This document shows positions 1-12,222 of a stretch of DNA of 64,000 nt, piece after piece. The stretch's first letter is position 1. Each line of letters opens with the position of its first letter. A program made the translations under genes and the position numbers. A model generated the notes under the pieces. It saw only the letters and a program-made list of their open reading frames with translations, did not search any database and was not told where the DNA came from. Origin of the DNA: Strongylocentrotus droebachiensis (taxonomy: Eukaryota > Echinodermata > Echinoidea > Camarodonta > Strongylocentrotidae); assembly GCA_035222895.1 (NCBI GenBank), contig JAVYIG010007182.1, positions 41,878 through 105,877 on the forward strand, given 5' to 3'.

Positions 1-60
1 AAAGAAAATAAAGGAAAAGAAAGGAAAAGAAAGGAAAAGAAAGGAAAAGAAAGGAAAGAG
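1..60. repeat. GGAAAAGAAA-type purine microsatellite
   Basis: Tandem purine-rich units (AAAGG/AAAAG) fill the left edge of the window, so the tract may continue outside it. Confidence 0.85.
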
Positions 61-972
61 AAGAGAATATCAATTAAAGAGACAATAATTTCATATAACA
101 GCACAGGGTGTAGCCTCTCCGTCCCAAGTTGTTTTAGGGACACTGAATACAAACTGATGAATGGATTATGTTTTGTTTTCATGTAACGTTTATCATTCAA
201 ACTGTTTCCTGCTTTGAATTCAAAAGTTTGAATAAGCATGTTTGAGTATGACCAAGCTAAAAGTTTAAAGTGTGTAAGACAGTTTTAAAGCGATTTTAAA
301 GTTATATAATTCATACCTATACTAATGTCATGCATTTAAAACCAGCTCGCTGATCTCGCATTGTTATTCATATTTCCAGGAAACCTCGCGAGTCTTCTCA
401 TGCTATAATATATCCCAAGTTGGCCACCCAATATTCAAATGTGCATCTTCTTTTTTTATCTTGATATACACCCCTCTTTCTTTTTTGGCCTTCTTTTTTT
501 TCTTCTCTCTTTTGCCCCTTATACCAATATTTTTCCCCTCCCTATTTGTATTATTATGTATCCATTGAGGGTAGTCATGCTATCAAGCTTTGCTTACTTT
601 GTCAACCCTCCTGTTTGATGTTTTCGATTAGTTACAGCCAGCCTTACTGTCATTTGTAAATTTGCAATGTTTTGACTGTTATATATTTGTAAAACCGCAA
701 AAGAAAAGAAAATCAAACAGAAATAAATAAATCAAATCAAATCAAATTATATTCTCTTGGCTCAGCAGGTATTTCCGTGATGATATATTTTTTTACAGTG
801 ATGGTATTTAATTTAATATATTGACAAGAACAAATCACTGAATCAAGTAACGAGTAACAATATGAAAATAATTCACTGGTATCACTAATATTTGCCTTAA
901 ATTCAGTAGATAATGAAACACACACTGGGTCTGTGCATGCCCAAACCCAAGGGTGTCGATTTGTATCCGTGG

Positions 973-974
<2 letters not shown>

Positions 975-1003
<29 letters not shown>
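975..1003 (+). repeat. Poly-G tract (29 G)
   Basis: An uninterrupted run of 29 G. Other long G or C runs occur at 27076-27092, 48603-48623, around 58776-58790 and at 60253-60288 (36 C). They lie at or inside transposon-like sequence, create spurious poly-Gly or poly-Pro reading frames, and are places where assembly length is unreliable. Confidence 0.9.
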
Positions 1004-1149
1004 TGACAGGTGCCAAAATATTTTCGGCAATAGATCAAAGCAACCAAGAGGTAGAAGCGTGTGGCAGATTGCACCCCCTCCCCAAGCGCGTATAGCCAGT
1101 AAATTATTACAGATTGAAGACGCTTCGATGTACCATTCTCGACTCTGAT

Positions 1150-1790
1150 CCTTGTATGAATCAAGTTCCCCTTCCTACGCGCGTAGCGCGGAAGCTCTGA
1201 CGTTTCATTAGATTATTAAAGAAAGAATGCGATTTCATGTACTATTCTCGTCACTTAATCCTTAATGTTTGAATCAAGTTTCCTTTCCTCCGCGCGTACT
1301 GCGATAGCTTTGACGTTTCATTAGATTATTAAAGAAAGAAGACGATTCGATGTCCATTCTCGACTCTTAATCCTTGTCTGAATTTAGTTCCCCCCCCCCC
1401 CCTCCCGCGCGAAGCGCGAAAGTTTTTACGTTTCATTAAATTTTTAGAGAAAGAAGACGATTCGTTGTATCGTGTCCTTGTCTGAATTCAGTTTTTCCCC
1501 TCCCGCGTGAAGCGCGGAAGCTTTGACGTTTCATTTGATTACTCTTAATCTACGTCTGAAATCATTTTCGCCCATCACGCGTAGCGCGGAAGCTTTCACG
1601 TTTCATTAAATTATTAGAAAAAAAAGACGATTCGTTGTATCGTGTACTTTAACATTTCATTTAATTATAATTAGTTGCCCCCCATCGCGCAAAGCGCGGA
1701 AGCTTTGCCGTTTCACTAAATTATTAGAGAAAGAAGACGATTCGTTGTACTGTTCTCTATATGAATCCTTGTCTGCATTCAGTTTCCCCA
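1150..1790. repeat. Degenerate minisatellite with embedded CGCG-N-AGCGCG palindrome
   Basis: About six diverged units of roughly 75-115 bp. Each has a CGCG(N)AGCGCG core followed by GGAAGCTTTGACGTTTCATT and then AGAAAGAAGACGATTCG. Cores lie near 1178, 1290, 1405, 1503, 1577 and 1686. There is no shared reading frame, so it is not coding. The core is a short palindrome and stands out as CpG-rich in AT-rich surroundings. Confidence 0.8.
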
Positions 1791-4578
1791 CATGATGTAC
1801 GTATGGAACGTTCGTTCGCAAATCTTTGCATGCACAGCCCGAGTGATGGGTAGCATGTTATCTCCCGACAGTGCTTGTCGCAATAGCTTCTGGAAAGGAA
1901 TTGTATACTACTGTTAGTGTTAACGGCCACTAATTAGGCCCATTAGTGAATATACAAAATAAATGCTCTTCCTGGCTATTTGGGAATGTGTCAGTTTGCA
2001 ACAAAAATGGAGAAACGCGAATTTTGTTGAAAATCATGTAATATCACGAACATTTATAAATCACTTGTATGAAATTGAAAATAAGTCACGGTTGGATTTT
2101 ATTGGGGGGGTGGGGGCTAGCGCCCCCAAGCCCTCCTACCAGTTCGCCAGTGACATAGGCCTACATCAGCTTTTCAACCAAACTAAAATAAGTTGTGACA
2201 TAATAAACTTACTTCAAAAATGAATAATGTTTTAGGAAATATCAGGAAATAAAATGAGTGAAAAAATAAAGATACAATGACGTGAATTTTAAAAAGGTTG
2301 AACGGAAACAACATAACAACTAGTGAACTATCTTATAAGTCATACTAATGTCCGAAAATCTTTCTACTTGTCTCCGATCTCATCACGAATTCATCTATGT
2401 TTACACTGTCCAGGATTGTCTGATGTGCATCGCAGATTGCTATACTTTTGCGCTTCGCGCTTTCACACATTTAGCTCGTTGCTTTTTAACGTTGCGTCTT
2501 TGCATTTGGCGCATTGCATTTCTATGATGCTGTTGATTGAACAAATTAAATAAATTCATCAATTCCTGATGAAGCCGTATGAGCGAGAATCCAATTTTTT
2601 CGGTTGTCTCATTTACTTCGTATATTTGTATGTATTATGAAAATGAGATAGCAAAGTGTGTATATTGATAGTCATCTTGCGAGTAATAATCATTAACTTC
2701 TCTCATCGGGCTCTCATCATTAATTTTTCTCTTATTTTTTTTTTTTTGAGGGTGAATTATTGGGGGGTATGATTGTACAGGCCATCCCCCCCCACCTGAA
2801 TTATTGGGGGGATATATCCCCCCATCCCCCCCGGGATCGACTCCCATGCCCAAACCTATGGCCGAATTATACTGTTAGTTGTTGATTAGCTTGATTTCAG
2901 AGTGACAAATTTATAGTAAGTCTGTGATAAGACTTTGTGCAATAACTTATTTGAAGAAAAAAACATCTGTGCGATCTTGTATTATTTGCATCATTGGCGT
3001 GTGATTGTTTATATGCAGAAAATGATACCCCCAGTAACCCTCACATACATTAGAAGGTCAAGAACGTGGAGACGGTGGAGCATACATTTAATACTAGGAC
3101 TATACAAGAAACTCTCCTAGAGTCCTAGTAAGATTTGCGGGTACTCAGAAAGAATTACGAATTACACAGGTGGGCAGGTCGTGTGTGTGCGCGAGTGTGT
3201 GTGCGAGTGAGTGGTGGGGGGGGGGGGATTCCTCAATTAGTCCATGTTATGGCTAATTGGCATTCACACAGATATATAAGTTACAAACATGAAGTTAAAT
3301 TGATCAGGAGAAACTACAACATAATTTTTTAAAATTTTGTTTAGGTTCAAAAAGGTTAAAGTCACATTAAGGTTATAAAGAAAATGAAAAAAAATGAGTA
3401 CAAATCCTTTTTACATCGTAAATAATACCCACAATTTATTGTTAACTGAAATGGCACATGTATTAGAAAAACGACATTTGGCTAACATGGATTGGTCGTT
3501 CAGTTATGGTTGGCATGGCAACCAGAAATTATGGATTAAAAGGCGAAGAAAAATGTGATTTGAGCACATCATTGTAATATGTCCCCGGGCTTAAGGTTAA
3601 ATTTGTAGACATTTGCAAATTGGCATTACTATATTTGTCGGTAGTTGGTGGTGGCTTGTTTGTCGGTAATCGATCATGGCCTCAACACCCCCACTGAAAA
3701 AGGTTTAACTTCTTCTTCTTCTTGATTTGATTTTGTTTGGCAATCAGTCACAGTTGACTATTTTTGCCACACACTATTTTATGAATTATTTATAATTATA
3801 TATACATTATATGTACAATTTCATGTCATAAATGACTATTTTTAGGATTCTTTCTAACGACGCCCCTGCCTGGTAGGTGTATATAAATTCAAACAGGTAT
3901 CTAAATATTGTGGAGCTTGATTAAGGAGTATTTTGTAGTAGACAAACAAGAGTAATTCATAGAACATTTTTCTCTCTCATGTTCTTCCACACTTACATAA
4001 TAACAATGAAAATGCTCATAAATTATTTTCAACCTCTCCTTAGAACTCAGCCTTCTTTTGTTCCTCCTTTCATGTTCATCCCAATGATCCCATTGCCCAG
4101 TATGATTGGTTAACCCCTTTTTAATATTCATAGCAGCTCATTTATATGCACAGATATATATGTATATTCATGTACCTCCTTTGAGTCCTTTCATGTACAA
4201 GCTCTGTTATTTGAATATTTATTATTTACAGTTGTGATACAAAATAATGTACATGTAATACAGTTAGGCAAAATATACCCCAGCAGGGGTTGCAAGCATG
4301 CATGATCCCAGACAGTTCCCCACAGACAAGCAAGGATTAAAAGATTGGTTTCTTGTTGTCTTCAAGTTAGAGCCACGCCTTGCCTTAGCTGCATAGGCCA
4401 TCAGTACAGAAGCAAGATTTATAAATGCTTTAAAATTACATTTCAACAGCTGAGCAGGATTTTTTTTTTTTTGTAATAGTGTAAAGGGGCAACTTGTAGG
4501 AAATATCAAACGACAAATCGCAAGACTTGACTGCAGGACCACAACAGGGAATTACATTTTATCCCAATATTGAAGGTC
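1791..4578. other. Intergenic, no gene recognised
   Basis: Open frames here are short and have no recognisable motifs. At 2745-2850 there is a G/C-run segment with ATTATTGGGGGG repeated and a GGGGGGATATATCCCCCC palindrome, which looks like the end of a degraded DNA transposon. GT-rich and poly-G sequence is present at 3180-3230. Confidence 0.5.
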
Positions 4579-4583
4579 AAAAA
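4579..4583 (-). terminator. Pol III terminator of tRNA-Ser
   Basis: Five T on the minus strand, four bases beyond the tRNA discriminator base: the normal RNA polymerase III stop. Confidence 0.75.
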
Positions 4584-4587
4584 TAAT

Positions 4588-4669
4588 CGCTGCGAGCAGG
4601 GTTCGAACCTGCGCGGGGAGACCCCATTGGATTTCGAGTCCAACGCCTTAACCACTCGGCCATCGCAGC
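4588..4669 (-). tRNA. tRNA-Ser (anticodon CGA)
   Basis: A complete 82-nt class II (long variable arm) tRNA on the minus strand, decoding UCG serine codons in cytosolic translation. The acceptor stem GCTGCGA pairs perfectly with TCGCAGC and is followed by discriminator G, as usual for tRNA-Ser. The A box reads TGGCCGAGTGG and the B box GGTTCGAACC. The anticodon loop ACTCGAAAT places CGA at 4636-4634. The variable arm (TGGGGTCTCCCCG) forms the short stem typical of serine tRNAs. There is no intron and no encoded CCA. Stem integrity plus the downstream T run argue for a functional gene rather than a SINE head. Confidence 0.95.
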
Positions 4670-7600
4670 TGTACAAACCTAATGTAATGAATGAGAGCCC
4701 TATTATCAAACCAAGTAGAACTATGAACAGGTTTGTTCATTTGAAATACACATTTTCCTCATGCAAGAATATGTTTTCGAATTCACAAATGCAGCCAAAC
4801 TCTATACAGGCCTTTGTTTTAATGATCACTTGAGACGATATTTATCAGAGATTAAATATAGCAAAAACAAACAAAAAAACTCAAACAAAATGATATTCAC
4901 AATCAGTCGATGAAAACATATTTCATCTTTTAAACAGAAGTTAAAAACTAAATATATTATACGACCACCTCAACATCATTCAAAAGATAATTCATTCTCC
5001 AAACAAAACGAGGATACACCGTTTTCATTCATACATGACCGCCTCAGTATCATTAAACAAACAAACAATGAAGTATTCACTGTTGACAATAACAGTGTTT
5101 TGCAATATTTCGCTTTTGACTTTGCCCCATTTTCAGATGTATTCTGCAAATTCTATGATTGCTTAATCATAACAACTGGGTGTCATTGTAAAGGGAAATA
5201 ATCAGGCTTTTCAATAACATAAAAGCAAGTATGATGATTGAGTGACAAGAGAGATATCAACGCACAAACTTGAATTGCAGAACTTTTTTGAGGAGTTTTA
5301 TTAAAGCTTATCTGCCGTAGTTTACAGGAGGGATTAGACCGCTCTGCAAGGTCACTGGACAGGTGGTTATCTCATTAACTCAGCTCTCAGTTAACATAAG
5401 AAAAAGAGGATCATGGGGGACCAATGGTCACCGATTAGGCATTGTTTGTTATATAGAGGGCGCAAGTAGCTACCAGTAGTGCAGTGGGCCTTTAAAACGC
5501 ACAATTTCATCGACGAGGGCGTTGTGTAGCTAGGAAGCGTTTATATACAGTGTGTATACAAAAATGTACCCACTTTCACTAGCTTCTAATCAAACGTTAT
5601 AACATAATGTGCTCTTCAATAATATTTCAGCTGATACTCTGTATAATGATATATTCATACTTGTACTGCCATGCACGGTTGACTGAGCAGCAGGCTTTTC
5701 AAAAAGTAATGACAAAATCCTCTTGTACCAAGTTTGGGCTGAAGCAGTGAATGTGGGTCAAAAGCCATTATGTTTTTTTAATAAATTTTATCCCATTCCA
5801 AAAACAAATATTCTCTTGTTTACATTGACTATTAGGCAGTTGAAAAGAAAAGGTTTTAATATCAACTCAAACTCAAGAAAATGCCTATTACAAGTAAAAA
5901 AATTATGATATTCTCTTGGTTATGTTTACAATCTTGACTTCATTCGCACTCCTTGTTTAAGGTAACCCTTCTCATTTAATATACAAAATCGATGAAGTTT
6001 ATTTGGGATGTTATCTTTTTTTATTTTTAATAAAAGTCTACTGTCAATTTCTTTGATACTTAACATCATATGTGTTCAGTTTTGTCTTTCTTGATAACTG
6101 TTATTCTGTGTATACAGGCCTACCATTACTCTCTATGTATGTTATCGTATGATATTACTTGCCTGGATACTGAATAAATGAGGTATAAGATTATTGAGTG
6201 TGTGTGCGTTTACAAAATTATTCCTGCCTTTTGTTTAAAGATTCATTAATCGTAATTGCAAGTTTTGATTCATATATCGAATGAATATAATTCATCATTT
6301 TACAGCATGTCACAGACTTCGACAGTCAGACATTAATTTTGTGTCAGATAAATCAAGACATTATTTCTTTATTGGGGACAAAATGTAATGATAATATTAT
6401 ATTGCAAAAAGCACTTAAACACGGAGTTCTGTATCGACTTGTATTATGATAGTAACATTTTATGAGATTTAATTTCATTTTATTAGATTTAAATGGTTTT
6501 CGCCATTAAAAAAAATCCTGATTGATCGCTTTAAAACAAATATGAACAATTACATATGAGAGGGGAGTGTAGGATGCAATCTAATTTATAGATTACTAAG
6601 AGTAAGCAATATACGTTAAATGAATACAAGTGTCACGTATAAAGCACATTGTATTGGTTTTTTATGTTTATTTCAACGCATGAGCTGCATGGGGAAAACC
6701 ACAGGGGAAAACCCGCTCTGTGAGTATTGTTCTAGAAGACAGTGCTGACAATAGCCAATATTTTCTAGTTACTACCAAACAATTTATATTAGCAACGCCT
6801 CCATAATTTATGTAACATTGGTAGGCTATTTATGCATGGAAATTTACATGTATACCTACGCATAAACAGCTGTTAATAATGTATATCATGTATCCTTGTA
6901 CCTTTTTAAAATGTGAATCATAGTTGTCAGGAGATCTGTCAAGGTGATTGGTATCTATGTACAGACCTTAAATGCTCCATCTGATTCTATCCTCTCTCAT
7001 TCTCTCTCTCTCTGTCTCTCCCTCTCTCTCTGTCTCTCTCTCTTTCTCTCTTTCTTTCTTTCTTTCTTTCTTTCTAATTTTCTCTCCCCATCGGTCATTT
7101 GTTTTTATGTGTTTGCCTTTCGATTTCCACTTTACATTGTTTACATAATATGTATACTATTGTATGAACAGTTTATTTGTGATGAAGACATCAGCTTAAG
7201 CTGTGCTAGATGAACCCTATAGTATGTATGATTTCATGTGACAATACATGTTGAAAGTTTGTATATGTATGATATAATAGATAACATCAATCAATCAATT
7301 AATCGATGGTAATGTCGTGACGCAATGAAGGCATTTTTTCTTCATTTGACCTACCCCTCCCCAGTCCCCTTCATTATTGTCATTAAGTCTCAACATTTCA
7401 CGTTACTTACACTGACTGTCAGTTTTGTTTACAAACAAAGTATAATGACAAAAATAACACATAGGCATTTTCAATCAACATAAGTATATATTGAAAACAA
7501 AATATTACATCACATTGGTTTGCTTATAGTTACTTAAAAATTGAGTAATAGGTTTAACAAAAAAATGAAAATGAGGATATTAAGTAAGGTAAAAGCCTTA

Positions 7601-8338
7601 TTTTTAATGTAGGTTGCAGGGGATAATACAATATTGGAAGTATTGTATCTCAAACGCATGATACAGCTATTTAAACAATACAAATGTTGGTATCTTGTTT
7701 CATGTTTATAAGAAAATACGTTATGCAACAGAATTCCATATAGTACAAAATTAATTTAAGACTTATACATGAAAAACGTTTCTCCCTGCAATCATCTAAT
7801 GAGAAACTTTAACAAAATATGTACAACATCCTTCATTACAGCGATCATGACAATGGTTAAAATTTAGTTGTAAGTACTGATGTTACACAGAATAACAAGT
7901 CCATTAAATAATGCTGTCAATCAGTATCTCTTAGAACCATCATATCCGATTATAAATTACAAGTTTCGTTCGATTCCATTTAAAAGAATCCCCCCCCCCC
8001 CAACTCTGTTGTAGTAATAACTGGGTCTATACAGTGCGAGTGAAAGAAAAGTTTACACGTAGAAAACTGCTTATCATTTTTTTAAATAATCTATGAACAG
8101 TAAATTATTATACATCTTATGTAAGAGTGTTTTATCCCAAAGCATTTGGTATTATTTTTGTGTGGTATGTATTCACGCTTGGATGAACAGGAGGCATTGT
8201 TTGCGAGAGTGCAAAAATCGACTTGCGCCAAATTTGCTTATGTGATGTTTGAATAAAATTATAGGGATTTGGGTATTAATTCGGTCTTTGCAGATCAAAA
8301 TAACATCCCTAACAAAATTAATCAAAATCAATAATTAG
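4670..8338. other. Intergenic, no gene recognised
   Basis: AT-rich sequence with only short, motif-free open frames. A CT/CTTT microsatellite lies at about 6990-7076 and a short C run at 7990-7999. I see no conserved exon and no obvious transposon. Confidence 0.5.
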
Positions 8339-8609
8339 ATATGGGTAATTCCATGAATTAGGGACCCACTTTGTGACAATGTTGGTGTTACACTTACATA
8401 ATGAACCCACACGACTCTGAGTTAAGACTTAAATAGTGGAGTGAGATTGTAAAGTGATTTACAAGCATAATATTGCATCCTCATACCTAGAATCACTTTA
8501 CAATCTCACTTCACTATTTAAGTCTTTACTCAGAGCTGCAAATAGGTGTGGGTTCTTTATGTAAAGTGGGACATAAAAGTGGGTCCCTGATATACGGAAT
8601 TACCCATAT
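8339..8609. mobile_element. Foldback/MITE-like element with long inverted arms
   Basis: A 271-bp imperfect palindrome. The left end begins ATATGGGTAATTCC and the right end is its reverse complement. The arms continue inward through GGGACCCACTTT, GAACCCACA and ACTTAAATAGTG, almost to the centre near 8465-8480. ATAT at both edges could be a 4-bp target duplication or part of the arm. There is no coding content. A long-TIR non-autonomous DNA transposon is the best reading. Confidence 0.7.
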
Positions 8610-10010
8610 GAAAATCTAAAAAACCATCATCCTCCTCATTTAGGTCCTAAATAAAGATAAGAAAAAGCAACAACCGGAAAATTGGTGCTTTTATCTTTTC
8701 TAGTCAGAACAAAAGCCCAATCGGCTTCAAATCGTACGCAATATCGCACGACTGATGGGATGTCACTACGAATCTGAGCCGATTAGCACGATTAAATTAC
8801 CGTGCCATAATTATATGAACAAGCATTTACTTGTTTTTATTCCAGTACTTAAATGATTCATTATCAAACATCATTATATTGTTACAGAAAACGTAAAGCT
8901 TGAAATATACACACTATATTCTCATTGGTATTTTAGTACAGAGTACCACCTGACAAAGAGAATGTAATACATAGTAATCATTATGATCAAAATGAGAATC
9001 TTATACCCTTTTTCTTTTTTTTGAGAAGAAATATAATGTAAAGTAGTTTAATTTCTATGTCTTTTCTATTTTTGGTCAACACATAGGCAAGATGCTTGGT
9101 TTAATATAAGCCTCGTGATTCGTGAGTATATACAAAGCAAATACATTGACATTTAATTCATGTTTATTATTATTACGACGAACCTTAAAACGGGGAAGTA
9201 TTTGGATCGCTTGATCTTCCTATTAAGCTCAATACAGAGCGCGGGAGAAAACTTATGCTCATGCATTTTGCAGGGCCATTGCTGTGGAAAACTGTCCCTT
9301 TAGAGATTTCAAATAGCAGATCAGTAAGTTGAAGTGTGTACAAAATGAAAGTAACGCGCATCTGTTTGATTATTAATTTTGGCGTACAAGTTCATTATTT
9401 CCTTCCTTTTTCATGTTCAATCCGTCTCCTGTTGAACTTTTGTGTTGAAGTTCTCATATGTGATTTCATCATAATTATTTTGCACTAGTGCGGCTTAACC
9501 GTTTGATTTCATGAATATTGATGCCTTACAAAGCTTGTAGTTGTAGCGAAAACAGCTCAATTGAAATGTAACAATCATAAAATAAATGTTTTTTTTAAAG
9601 ATGGAGACAAGAAACATACAGATCCATACAAACAACTAGGCTGCAAACTCACCTATATTATCATCACCTCTTAATGTACGATTATGTTCATGCTAACGCG
9701 TAAACGTGATTTATATTGACTAATTGTAATTTGAATTGATTTATTGATTTCTACAATGTCGTCATCTTCTGACATCTTTTTCCCGAACATTATGCATGTG
9801 CATTAATGTGACATTTACATTCGGGACATTTTTCCAATACAATATATGACATCATATATAAAAGTATTAAAAAATGATAGTAATAAGCGTAGTCGGCCTA
9901 AGTGTAGCCCTCTTTGTCTCGTGTTATCGTTTTGTAAATGCATTGTCAGACATTATTATTGTGTAAGATGTTACAGTAACCAATATACATGTATATTTTT
10001 ACACATTTTA
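8610..10010. other. Intergenic, downstream of gene 1
   Basis: AT-rich and without recognisable genes. Any 3' UTR of gene 1 would lie just below 10011 on the minus strand; I did not find a canonical AATAAA close by. Confidence 0.45.
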
Positions 10011-12182
10011 CTAATTTAGACGGATTTCGCGATCGACAGCGTTGATGCCATGGTAACTAATTTGCTGTCTGTATTTCAGGATGTTTTTAACGGTGTTCTT
10101 GCAAGCCCACTTGAAGTAATCATGCCAAATAGGTGTCATCATACTATTTAACAAAATACACAAAAATGTAATTAATGAAGAAGTTATGGTTAATCTCGTA
10201 GATTTTCTGTTGTAGAATACGGGTTTAATAATAATAGCAATAGTAATAATAATGATGATAAAAATAATAATAATACTAATAATCATAATCATCATTATTA
10301 TTATTATCATTATCATCATTGTTATAATCATAATCATCATTATTATAATAATCGTTATCATTATTATCATTATTATCGTTATTATAATGATAAGAAGAAG
10401 AAGAATGATAATAATCAAAACTAGACCTGCTCATGGTTTTTGTTTTTTTAAACTGAATTGAACCAGATTTCCAGAAAGGGCAAACACGTGATAATGGATA
10501 TTTAGTAGACCGAACACATGAAATAAATCAATTGCTCTTTCTAAGTTGTGCATGCATGTATAAGCCTATAAAAGAAAATGATTACCCGCTTTTATGTTAT
10601 TCGGAAAAGTATTATGGACGAAAATTCTATTAATTCCAAAATTTTCAGAGAAGAAACAAGTAAGAGAAAGTATGGAACGAACACATTACCTGCTGAGTTT
10701 CAGGTAGAGGCTGGGAACCAAACACAATGCATCAGATGCAGCGTAGTAGATCATCTCTTCTGTTAATGGTCGACTCTTCCAGAAATCTGGTGTGTGTCGC
10801 ATCTTCCGTATAATTGTATCATCATCCCTGTGAGGGGCTCCCTCTCCAAGGAGCTCTAAAAGAGCTTTGAATCCAATTCGGTAGGTTCGGTACCGGTTTA
10901 GTTGCTCCATCAGAGTGGTCATCGCAATCTGCAGGTAAACATGAGGAGGAAATAAGCAAGTAGAGATTTTTTAAATTTCACAATTAATTCTACAAGATGA
11001 CAAACATGTGGGCTTTGGGGGGAGATCCAAACGTTCCGGGTCAAACTCAAAAGTGCTTATATCATATTTTGTGTAGGGTCTTCACTTGTAAATGTAGTTT
11101 AGCCGACTCTATGGGATGGGTACAAAAGACGGGGAAAACGGAGAATTACCTTTATCGAAACCTTTGAGAAACAATTTGTGTTGAAACATGGACAAGTACG
11201 AAAACCCATCATAAGGAAGTAGACGAGAGCTTCAGAGTTCGTGTTCAATTGTGTTGTATTGTGTTTACCTCTCGAAAATGGACGAGTGGTATAATGAACT
11301 TGTATACTTATATACTTGTGTATATTGGTAATAATCCAAAATTGTGGTTTCTATATGAATGAAATGAATTGATATGATATGATATGACATGAATTGATTT
11401 GATTTGATATAATATGATATGACATGATTTGATTTGATTTGATTTGATTTGATTTGATTTGATTTTCTGTGATATGATGTGATATGATATGACTTTATGT
11501 AATAAGATATATTATTATATGAACAAGGAATCTTTCCATTAGTCACAAATTTTTCACGAACATAATTCACTTATTTTGTTTTATAATAACGTAACAAAAC
11601 TTTCTGTAAAGCAATATTCGGAAGAATATGATGTATTATGAATGTAAACTTTTTTTGATTATCTGTATGTTTGTAAATGTGAGCAAAACGAATTTCCAAT
11701 ATTGGACAATAAATTGAAATTGAAATTGAATTGATTGAATTACATTACAATTACATTTGGAATCGTTTCTTTTTTCCCTATCTTTTGTAAGAACAAAATG
11801 ATATTTCTCTCAACCTCTCTTCATATGACCATGATATATGAAATTATTTGATTTGACTTGATTTGATTTGATTCGTTTTTATTTGATTTTTTTTTAATGT
11901 GATTTGATGTGATTTAAATTGTTTTGAAAATGACTTACCGACGTATCAAACACGTTCTCGAGAATGACACCAAATTCATTGTGCAGTGCATGGGTGTCAC
12001 ATTTGCAGTCGTGGATCACCTGAATTGAATGAAACAAAATTGTACTGCAACTATAACCTCATTCTGTTACTTGACCATGATGTCATTCACTGCCATGCAT
12101 CATATTTCAAGAAAAGAAACGATGGCATGACAATTATCAAGTTTGTTTTTAGCTTTATTTAATGCTCAAGGATTTAAGGTTG

Positions 12183-12222
<40 letters not shown>

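Noticed and set aside
737..1164. Gly-run and Pro-run open frames
   Set aside because: Created by the 29-G homopolymer; no conserved motif on either side.
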